From the NCBI GenBank assembly GCA_021234155.1, contig JAJEKV010000019.1, positions 5,410,284 to 5,474,283 on the forward strand: a stretch of DNA of 64,000 bases, written 5' to 3'. How positions within the stretch are numbered: the first letter of the stretch is position 1; every line of letters begins with the position of its first letter. A program made the translations under genes and the position numbers. Positions 55,346-64,000 of the stretch are shown piece by piece. This stretch comes from Isoetes taiwanensis (taxonomy: Eukaryota; Streptophyta; Lycopodiopsida; Isoetales; Isoetaceae). The notes under the pieces were generated by a model that worked only from the letters and a program-made list of their open reading frames with translations, had not been told where the DNA came from and ran no database searches.

Positions 55346-57260
55346 ATTTTTGTACAAATCCCACGAGTCAGTAGAAGTGCTTTGCAAATACAGATGCGCA
55401 CATCTAAGAAATAGATGCGTTATGATAGAATGATCGTATTTGGCTGATCGAATGTTGTATCATGATGTGGTAACTTGGACTGCTGTTGTGTTTGTGAATG
55501 CAGAGGCTGGGGAATGTGACTTGGCTCTTCAATCGTGCAAATGCATGCAAGGTTAAGATTTTACACCAAATCCAGTAACTTATGTTGCTATACTAAAAGC
55601 TCGCGTAGAAGCCTTATGCTACTTATCTGTGCATTTTAGAAATTAGAAAAATAGTATAGGCATACATACATCTTATTATCACAGTTCTGGGAATATATGT
55701 CATCTAATTATTTTGGAGAAAAGCTTGACGGTTGCCAGTACATTATTTAGGTAATTTTTTGTTGAGGACAAACTGAAAATGTCCAATAATATTTCATAAT
55801 ACATGTAACATCCTCATTAAATTGGCATCTTATGTCTTCTGCAGTTTATCATCTACAGATGATTGGCGGTGCAACAATCCATCTGACAATGCTTAGCTTG
55901 GTACTTTCTTTTCTCCTTAGCTTGTGGGATTTGTGGGTTTTACACTACTCTATTTTTGTGAGTTGATAACAAGCCACAAAATTTATCATCCTGTTTCCAA
56001 CATTTATGGCCTTTGCGTGTGCATCAAGATCAAGTGGTGCAGACTATAGTGGTAATGCTGGGAGTGAAAAGGCCAATGTGGTATAGAACTGGAAGGCGTA
56101 ATGCATGTCCATTATAATCTCCCTGTGTCAAATGCAGCTGCAGCACAATAACATCCACTTTATATCAATATTTTTTAGTCTGGAGTGATCAAAATTTAGT
56201 AGGGTCTTATTCTCAAGGTCCTGTAGGTGGTGGATTTTCCTTGCCTGGGAGTGATTGCATGTGTTTTGGGTCTGCCCAAAGGGAAAATCTTTGTTTGGGG
56301 AGTGGGTGAATATCCTATACAATTAGCAGGTCAAGTTGTTTTGTTTTTGTTTTGTTGTCTTGTCTGAAAAATTAGCAGGTTGCTAGCACCTCCATTTTCT
56401 TTACCACGTCAAGAGTTGCAGGTTTCCCATCCCTGTGAAGCCACCAGAACTTGATGATGAAGATTAGATATGGCAGACATTTTTCCATGCAAATCTGCAG
56501 CACAGGAGACTTAATACATTCTCATAGTTGTAAAATTGGCCAGTAGTGGTGCAGATGCCAATGAACTGCTATTGATCAGCTTTGGACACCTAAAGGCAGG
56601 ACTGCACATCCCTATAATAAGGATGGAATGGCTTATGGAATGAAAAATCATAAATTAGGGTATGTGGAGAATGGTGCATTTCGCTTTTCATGTTTCATGA
56701 GTAGGACAACAGATTTCATAACTTTAGCTATGCTGCAAATCCATTAATTTGACTGAATCTAGCAATTGATTCTTTTCAATAATATGATAACGGTACGATG
56801 GGTATTACAGTTTATAGTCAAGGCTGCTAATTAACATCGCTTTATTCTTAAGGGATTGTATACTTAGACCATTGAAGATTTTATTAGCATTAACTTGGCC
56901 AGCATAGAAGGAAGTGTGGAATGCAGTAACATAATGTTCCTTTCAATTGCTACAGTTAGTAAAAGATTAGAACTTTATATTCTTTGGGGGTTAGGGTTCG
57001 TGCTTGCAGTTGCTGTTTGATATTGTCTAAGTGAAATTTGTTAGCACTTTTATTTACTAGCTTGTGGGTAGTACTTTTGCCAGAACTTCTGCCATTTATA
57101 TCTTGGCAAGCAGAGTCCAAGTTCAGTGGCATGCATTATTAGGTGGTGTCTTGCAGACCTTGGAAAGCAGCTTGACCTTACTCATGTCTATATTCTTGAC
57201 ACAGATAATTTATCATTCGCATTGGTTACCATTCTTCCATGAATCAGGAAAAGAGTAAGA
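55346..57260. other. intergenic, no supported gene
   Basis: AT-rich, no domain-bearing ORF. It may contain diverged introns or ectodomain of the receptor kinase fragment, but none can be recognised. Confidence 0.4.
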
Positions 57261-57450
57261 AGACACTTTCGCCTTCAATTAAAACGAAAGGGTATTCCGG
57301 AATACACATCTTCCTCTCTGAAGAGGCGAAAGTGTATTCTAGAATACACTTTCACCTTCAGTTAAAACTTTTTAGAGAGGTGAAAGTGTATTCCGGAATA
57401 CACGTCTTCCTCTCTGAAGAGGCAAAAGTGTATTCCGGAATACACTATCT
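57261..57450. repeat. cluster of 18-bp palindromes upstream of the DUF7869 gene
   Basis: GTGTATTCCGGAATACAC occurs at 57386-57403 and 57428-57445; close variants lie at 57290-57307 (first base pairs lost) and 57332-57349 (CTAG centre). They are linked by GAAAGTG, CTTCCTCTCTGAAGAGGC and CTTTC.CCTTCA segments that are themselves partly inverted. Looks like subterminal binding-site DNA of a transposon, plausibly the DUF7869 element that starts 400 bp downstream, where related words (TATTCTGGAATA at 57697) also occur. Confidence 0.65.
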
Positions 57451-57850
57451 TTTAGTTAAAAAGCAAAAAAGAACGTACACTGTACTTTCAGACTCACCTG
57501 TCCATGATTTTGTCTATGCGAATCGGAATGCGGCAATATATTAATATATTCGAGGGCGCTGGCGCTAGCGACTCGAACTGCTGTAACGGAATACAAAAGT
57601 GAGGCGCTAAAATTTTCTTTTAAAGGTTGCACATAGTCCCTTCACCAATTCTATGTGTAGTGGAATACAGATTCTGTATATTGCCTTTCGCTGTCTATTC
57701 TGGAATAGCATTTTGTTTTCTTCTGCCTCATTTTGTTTCCACATACTTCTTCTTCCTGCATACCGTGTATTCTCGAACAGCAAGGTCCAACGGTCTCTAA
57801 TTTCTTCTCGATATTTCCTCACGTCATCTTGCTCTTTGCAGTTGTTGAGG

Positions 57851-60242
57851 ATGTTTAAACGCAATATGAACAATCTTCCACCACCATTTGTTGTCTCTAG
57901 TTCCTCTGAATCGAATGGAGCTGCAGAACAAAATGTTGATGCTCAAGCTTCTCCGACTCCAACCTCAACAACATCCCTCTTGCTTCTCGATGACACTCCT
58001 AGTCCAGCAACTAACAGACTGCCACCCCCTTTCGAACCGTCACCAAGCCCAGTTAGGAACAGGTTGCCCCCTCCGTTTAGTCCATCACCACTCGTACAAA
58101 ACAAGATTCCACCACCTTTTGTTGTGTCGCCCAAAACTACACATGCTCCACATTAACAGATTTTGCAGAATAGGTTACCCCCCACCATTTGTAGTTTCCC
58201 CTGCTTCAAGTAGACAGACAAGGACTACACTATGATCAGAAGAATGCGAGATTTTTCATAACAATTATAGTTCTATGACAATGGCTGACCAGAATGCCTA
58301 CTTGGCTTATCATGTAAGACCAGACCGCCACATCTTTTTGCATTATATTTATCGTGAACAAGTGTGCCAGAAATGCTTTATGGTTGTCCACCGTTTGGGG
58401 GCCACTAGAATGTCTCGAATACATAAAAGACTGGATAAAAACCCTGCAATTGATGATCATTGTGGGCCAAGGCGAGTTATAACAATGCATGCTCTAGCTG
58501 CTGTGTCTTGGATGGAAAAAATACTTCACAGAGACATGTGAAAAGCTGCCTAACAGTAACATGTACCATTTGACAGACATCACAAAAAAGGATGTCTTCC
58601 AAGAATACAAAGAGACATGTATTCAGTCACATCACACCTCTTACTCACACTTCACCAGACTACAGAAAAGTGAATTTAGTCTTGTGAAAATTCCCAGAAG
58701 ACATAGAATGTTTGTTTGCTCAAGATGTGCAGAATTAAAGAGTCAACGAGAATTTGCAAAGACAGATGTCGAAAGAAGTAAGTTCAAGTTCTCTAATCTC
58801 AAAGTTGTTTCTCATAATTGTTTTGATCTCATTCCTTCTACAGATATTCTGCAGCAGAACCTTGCCAGATATCGTGAACAACAAACAGCCGAGAGAAGAA
58901 AGCTTGCCAAGCACAGGAAAAAAGCTCTCAAACATCCATTGCAATATATGTCTGTTGTAGTTGATGGAATGGATCAAAAAAAGACAACTCTACCTCATTT
59001 TTCAAATATTCCTAAAGATGTACCAGAGGAATATTTTGTTAAGGTCCGCCTTGTAGGAGCTATGGTCTTCAAAGGAAGTCTAAAGTGCAATGTATTCTTG
59101 ACATATCCAAACTTGCATGGTGAACCGAACCTCACAATTACAATTCTTAACAAGGTTCTGTGCGAGCAAGAGCAATTACCACCAATGCTCTACCTGCAAC
59201 ATGACAACATTACAAGGGAGAACAAGAATTAGACACTCTTTGCTTATTGTGTCATGCTTGTAGAGCTAGGGATCTTCAGAAAAGTAAAGCTCGGGTTCTT
59301 ACTTGTAGGCCACACTCACGATCAAATAGACCAGATGTTCAATAAATTTTCCGTGCGACTTAGAAGAAAAAAAGCTTTTTGTCTTCTTACTTTAGTTCGA
59401 ATCATTGAAGATTCTTACACTCCCATTCCAGTGGTTAAACTTCTCAAAGAGACTGCTGATTTCAGGGAGTTTGTTTTTCCTCAACGTTCAGATAGAGGAC
59501 AAGTTGTGAACAAGTTGAATGATCTCACCTTTCAACATCACATCAAGTTTTACTTGAAGGATGGACAAAGCTTCTTACAGGGCAAGAAGTACACCACAAC
59601 TAAGGACTGGAGTCCACTGGAGGGATTCCGCTTCCTTAAATCTGTTCCAGATACTTGTTTCATAGAAGATGCTGAGCAACTTCCTCTCAAAAATCCTAAG
59701 GCACGCAGAAGAAAAGTATCCCAGTGACATCCCTGAAAGCCATTGAAAATGGAATTTCCTCAGGCTTTAAGTATTTCTTAAAAGAAGACCAGATGTGGTG
59801 GAGAAATTTCTTTCTTGAACAGAAAATTATTTTGCAAAATCTAGCTCTAAGATAGTTGCAAGAATCGTTTCAATGGCCTAACACCTTTTAACAACCCGAG
59901 AATCAGGCAGGTCCTAGCAATGCTGCAATGGCACCTGCAAAAGAGGAAGACGAGGACCGAGTCATGTACCTTGGACCAAGATGCAGGAATGAGCCTCAAG
60001 GTAATGTCACAGAAATTGCCAAAGGTATGTTGATTGCTCTTCCAACTGAGAAGGATGACAAAGGTCGACCTTTTTGGATAGCAAAAGTACTTGATACAGT
60101 CAAGGAGGAAGGCTTAGTAACTAAACTCAAGATTCATTGGCTTGCAACACGTTCAAAAAATGCTTTTGAAGGTAGGTATGAGTTAGAAATGAGATCTCAA
60201 GGAAAGGGGAGAAAGTCCAAGAAAGTGGGTTGTAAGGGATGA
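57851..60242 (+). pseudogene. DUF7869-type transposon protein, multiply broken
   Basis: Frames in order: a proline-rich N-terminus with repeated PPPFVVSP/RLPPPF motifs (57851-58235, one frameshift); QVCQKCFMVVHRLGATRMSR (58275-58541); the main domain 58561-59727 with YMSVVVDGMDQKKTTLPHF, VRLVGAMVFKGS, YPNLHGEPNLT, LYLQHDNITRENKN, then a TAG at 59230-59232, LVELGIFRKV, FLLVGHTHDQIDQMF and RIIEDSYTP. A C-terminal piece (59928-60242, RPFWIAKVLDTVKEEG) follows beyond more stops. The recurring acidic sites DGMD, QHDN and HTHDQID could be an RNase H-like catalytic triad; that is inference. Proteins with this domain order occur as repeated, transposon-like genes in plants and animals. At least four lesions make this copy inactive. 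Confidence 0.78.
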
Positions 60243-60277
60243 GCTGAACCTAAGTGACATGACAATATTGTGCTATG

Positions 60278-60772
60278 ACATAATTACCATTGACATTAAC
60301 AACCAACACATAATTACCATTGACATTAATTAACACAACCATTGGGTCCAACACATTTAAATTAAAATCCCCCTTAAACCCCCTTTGGTTTGGGTGCATA
60401 TTCACACGGGGGGTGACTCCGGGCAACGAGAGCTGTTGGATAGGCATATTCACTCCTTATTCCTTAATCTATATCGTACGTAAAGTTCCTCTTTTGTGGG
60501 GTATGCAAGTACAAAATTTGCTATACTGTATACTAAGATTCACAAAATACTATAAGATTTCAAGCGGAATACTATATGGTGTTGATTTCATACGTGCAAA
60601 ATACAATTATGAGGGCTCTCGCTGCCCTACGTCACCCCCCGTGTGAATATGCACCCAAACCAAAGGGGGTTTAAGGGGGATTTTAATTTAAATGTGTTGG
60701 ACCCAATGGTTGTGTTAATTAATGTCAATGGTAATTATGTGTTGGTTGTTAATGTCAATGGTTGTTATGTGT
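60278..60772. mobile_element. fold-back element, copy 3 (both arms)
   Basis: Left arm 60278-60433 and right arm 60612-60772 are near-perfect inverted repeats of about 156 bp, containing TAATTACCATTGACATTAA and GGTTTGGGTGCATATTCACA or complements. The 178-bp core (GGCATATTCACTCCTTATTC, TGTGGGGTATGCAAGTAC) is almost identical to 24022-24211 and related to 8434-8657. It lies only about 35 bp after the DUF7869 frame ends. Non-coding. Confidence 0.85.
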
Positions 60773-61035
60773 TGGTTGTTATGTGTTGGGGATTTAATTT
60801 TTATATGTTGGATGTTAATGGTTTGTCACCCCCTCGGTGTGACAAAAATTTTAGAATTCAAACCAGAAAAAACTAGAATTCATTTGAGGCTTTCATCACC
60901 TGTAGCTTTTGAATTTGATCACAATAAAACAAATAGAACATAAGTAAAAGTTACCATAAAGATAGAGCAGATGGATCCATTATTCTGAAAGTCATAAAGT
61001 TTGCAACACAAAGAAAACCCCCGTTATTATGCTAC
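60773..61035 (+). mobile_element. sequence shared with the 24-kb element, ending in an X terminus
   Basis: 60836-61010 matches 24474-24648 (GTGTGACAAAAA, TTAGAATTCAAACCAG, TTTGAGGCTTTCATCACCTG, AGATAGAGCAGAT). It then joins directly to AAAGAAAACCCCCGTTATTA and TGCTACATATT (61015-61035), the X terminus. Relative to 24022-25438, about 800 bp including the exon-like fragment is missing, so this is a deletion derivative or an earlier form. Confidence 0.75.
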
Positions 61036-61799
61036 ATATTGTTACTTCCGCTACAACTATTTCTCTTTCACAATGACACCATTGTTTATCAATCCATATG
61101 ATTTTGGATGCTCCATCTCTAGCTTAAAGGTAATGCATGATTCACCTTATGGTTCGATTAAAGTTCCATTCCTACAATATAAATGCATTCTTGTGGTCAC
61201 CGTTGACTGATTCAAGGTGACATGGAAAAAGGCGTGGAATAATCCTTTGTTGTGTGCATAAGAATCCGTTTGTTGATTGAAGCTAAAGGTCGGCTGGCTG
61301 CTATGAACAATCCGGAAGCCAAGAATATCCAAGAGTTGGAAGCAAACAGAGGGGCCTAAACTTGAATCTGCAAAGAAATCTTAGGAAGGAAACAAAAGGA
61401 GGTTTTGCAAAAGACTACATTGTAGAATCGAGAAACCAATACCTTGTAAACATTATGCTAACTGAAGAAACATTAAAAACAAATACCTTTGTAAGTGTGA
61501 GCAAAAATCCATCTCGTGGTAGTAAAATCCACTCATAATAAGAATCCAAGAGGGCAAGTACACATGCATATGCACACATGCACACACATGCACACATGCA
61601 CATGCACTTGCACTTGCACTTGCACATGCACATGCACATGCACATGCACATGCACATGCACAATACACATGCACATGCATATACATGCACATGCACATGA
61701 ACATGCACATGCACACACATGCACATGCATACACATGCGCAGTGTTCATGCACAAACACATACAGAGAAAGACAACAACCCTCGGATTGTTCCAACCAA
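61036..61799. other. intergenic with a (CACATG)n microsatellite
   Basis: No gene. 61555-61740 is a tract of CACATG/CACTTG/CACACATG hexamer variants. The long low-complexity ORFs that overlap it on both strands are products of the repeat, not genes. Confidence 0.6.
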
Positions 61800-61941
61800 C
61801 GAAAATCAACGGCCCATAAAGGGTGCACTCTAGAAATACTATTTAGTACACCTCAACGAATACAACAACGAAATCATAGAAAAACCATGTGAAAAAGCGT
61901 ATAAAAATCTAAAAGTAACCCCCTGTTATTATGCTACATAT
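61800..61941 (+). mobile_element. element X terminus, copy near 61.9 kb
   Basis: GAAAATCAACGGCCCATAAA, GGTGCACTCTAGAAATACT, GAAATCATAGAAAAACCATG, AAAAAGCGTATAAAA, then ACCCCCTGTTATTATGCTAC and ATATT. Aligns with 25290-25438 and 10767-10912 and ends at the same base. Confidence 0.75.
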
Positions 61942-61976
61942 TTAAATTAAAATCTGACAATCGTCTACGCCAAAGT

Positions 61977-62231
61977 ATGATCAATTTGCTTAAAAAGACT
62001 TGTAATTATGAGGAAAAGGATGAAGAAGGGAATGGTGGTGGCGATGCTTCACCATCTATTGATAGTGAAGAGGAAGATAACTCAAGCACTTCCTCAAGTG
62101 ATAGTGAAAGAAGTGAAGCTGATGAGGATGGCATAAATGAATATGATGACGTGCTAGATCCCTCTCTCATCACTCCTCACACCTTTGCACATAACCGAGT
62201 CTTAGAAAAAGACTGTAAATTTTGCATGTGA
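61977..62231 (+). CDS. 84-codon acidic ORF, possible decayed exon
   Basis: From ATG 61977 the frame encodes a serine/acid-rich peptide (SPSIDSEEEDNSSTSSSDSE, DEDGINEYDDVLDPSL) and then HTFAHNRVLEKDCKFCM. No domain is recognised. It could be the acidic C-terminus of a transposase or an exon of an unknown protein. It begins 36 bp after an element X end. Weakly supported as a gene. Confidence 0.25.
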   Translation: MINLLKKTCNYEEKDEEGNGGGDASPSIDSEEEDNSSTSSSDSERSEADEDGINEYDDVLDPSLITPHTFAHNRVLEKDCKFCM

Positions 62232-62639
62232 ATATGAAGATTTTATCTTCAAATTTTGAAAATACTACAATTCTAGTTACAGACTTCACTTCAATCTTTT
62301 GTTAAATGTTGTATTCCTTTACATTAGAGGTTCTCTTTAAAAACATACTTCAGAAAAAATCTAGTTGCATGAAAAACAGTCACTTTCATAAAGCCAATTC
62401 TCTCGTTGCATAAAAAAATTAGTCATTACGAGGGGAAGGGGGGTCAAAATACAATTTTACGCACCCTTTTTTTACCTCATTTCACCATTTTTTTTTGTAA
62501 AAAAAGGGAATCTTTAAGGAATATTCTTTTTGCTTCCGTTTCGATTGATTTGCTCCCGTTTAATACGCAATCTTGTTGTAATGCTTTTTTATGTTTCTGT
62601 ATAAACTAACTTTTCTTACAATCTTGACAATAATTGCAG

Positions 62640-63183
62640 CTTGATACTACATTTAAAGCTTACGAGACCTCGACATGGAGGTGTGCACTTTCCAACAAAA
62701 TTTCTGTATGCAGCACTAGAGGTAATGCTATTATTCCTCAAAAATATTCCAAGGCATTGTCATCCAAGTGAATTAATCTAATAGATAGATTTACTTTCTC
62801 TCTCTCCAGTCCACTCCACTCCAGAGAAGGACTAATTGACTGTAGTAAGACTGGTGGAACCATTGGCAATACTAGAAAAATCTTATGATGGTGGCCGCAA
62901 GGGTCATGCCTGCAGTATTGTGGAGTCATTTTTCAATGAAACTTATTTGGTGAAGAACGTTTTAGTCAGTGCAGAGGTCAGAACACTTCCCACTGCTAAT
63001 GTAGGGAGCTCATTATGAGCCAGTGGGCACTGATACTAATTGTTTCTCCCTAAATGATTGCAGTTGGCTTTACGTGCTAGCCTGTTGCATGAGCAAACCA
63101 AACTTAGTGAACTGCAAGCTAACATTGCCAACATTGTGAGGAGTCTATCAGAGTTGGATATGCTTATTAAGAAGATGGCAGGG
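62640..63183 (+). pseudogene. acetyl-CoA carboxylase (multidomain, ACC1-type) remnant with introns
   Basis: Three exon-like pieces with GT/AG borders match the central region between the biotin carrier and carboxyltransferase domains of plant homomeric ACCase. Exon a (62640-62721) reads LDTTFKAYETSTW, then after a 1-nt frame change HFPTKFLYAALE. Exon b (62846-62976) reads RLVEPLAILEKSYDGGRKGH, then SIVESFFNETYLVKN. Exon c (63064-63183) reads LALRASLLHEQTKLSELQAN, then VRSLSELDML. The exon between b and c that should carry the IERLRLQH...YPNPAAYRDQL region is absent, and c has a 9-nt internal duplication (AACATTGCC). The enzyme makes malonyl-CoA; this copy cannot. Keeping introns shows it came from genomic DNA, not a retrocopy. 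Confidence 0.8.

Positions 63184-64000
<817 letters not shown>

Noticed and set aside
61415-61833. Cys/His/Met- or Thr-rich ORFs of 67-137 codons on both strands
   Set aside because: They are translations of the CACATG microsatellite.

Overview
The window looks like plant nuclear DNA. It is AT-rich, intron-bearing and crowded with transposable elements, and it carries plant gene families: a U-box/ARM (PUB) E3 ligase, a receptor-like kinase fragment and pieces of a plant-type multidomain acetyl-CoA carboxylase. Two very different LINE lineages, DUF7869-type transposon proteins, a TRIM and several SINE-like repeats make a non-seed vascular plant (fern or lycophyte) my best guess, but the species is not determined by anything I can see. 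There are no operons, Shine-Dalgarno sites, rRNAs or CRISPR arrays.

Only one gene looks intact: a single-exon PUB gene at 38681-39934 (+). Most other coding sequence is broken: a 348-codon ORF with two stops (1555-2601), LINE ORFs, a SET-domain gene remnant (47746-48943), an S-domain-type receptor kinase fragment (54889-55345, -), a DUF7869-type transposon protein (57851-60242) and an acetyl-CoA carboxylase remnant with introns (62640-63183).

Layout. 0-14 kb: SINE-like repeats, a complete 454-bp TRIM with GAAGG target duplications (5670-6123), an old LINE tail, and a fold-back element (8319-8774). 14-20 kb: a nearly full-length LINE ('LINE-alpha') with tandem 5' monomers, ORF1, an endonuclease/RT ORF2 and a 3' stem-loop followed by a pentanucleotide tail instead of poly(A). 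21.8-27.85 kb: an insertion nest. A dispersed repeat ('element X') is split by an L1-type LINE with a perfect 10-bp target duplication, and that LINE is itself split by a truncated LINE-alpha and by a fold-back/gene-fragment element. 28.7-31.3 kb: a second L1-type LINE on the minus strand. 32-36 kb: truncated LINE and SINE pieces, a MITE and a perfect 29-bp hairpin. 38.3-39.9 kb: the PUB gene with a repetitive leader. 40.4-41.2 kb: two inverted-repeat elements. 45.6-47.2 kb: a large imperfect inverted duplication that would fold into a long hairpin RNA. 47.3-48.9 kb: a CACTA-type terminus with palindromic subterminal repeats, then the SET remnant. 48.95-50.55 kb: a 1597-bp solo LTR with CTTTA target duplications. 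50.55-54.86 kb: a satellite with about 331-bp monomers organised into a 1.33-kb higher-order repeat. 57-64 kb: the DUF7869 element, another fold-back element, a CACATG microsatellite, the carboxylase remnant and a long (TC)n tract.

Functionally the region is a transposon-rich intergenic landscape around one PUB gene. The most useful material is the insertion order, the candidate undescribed repeat families (element X, the fold-back family, LINE-alpha and its monomers, the higher-order satellite) and the inverted duplication. Family names such as X and LINE-alpha are labels used only here.
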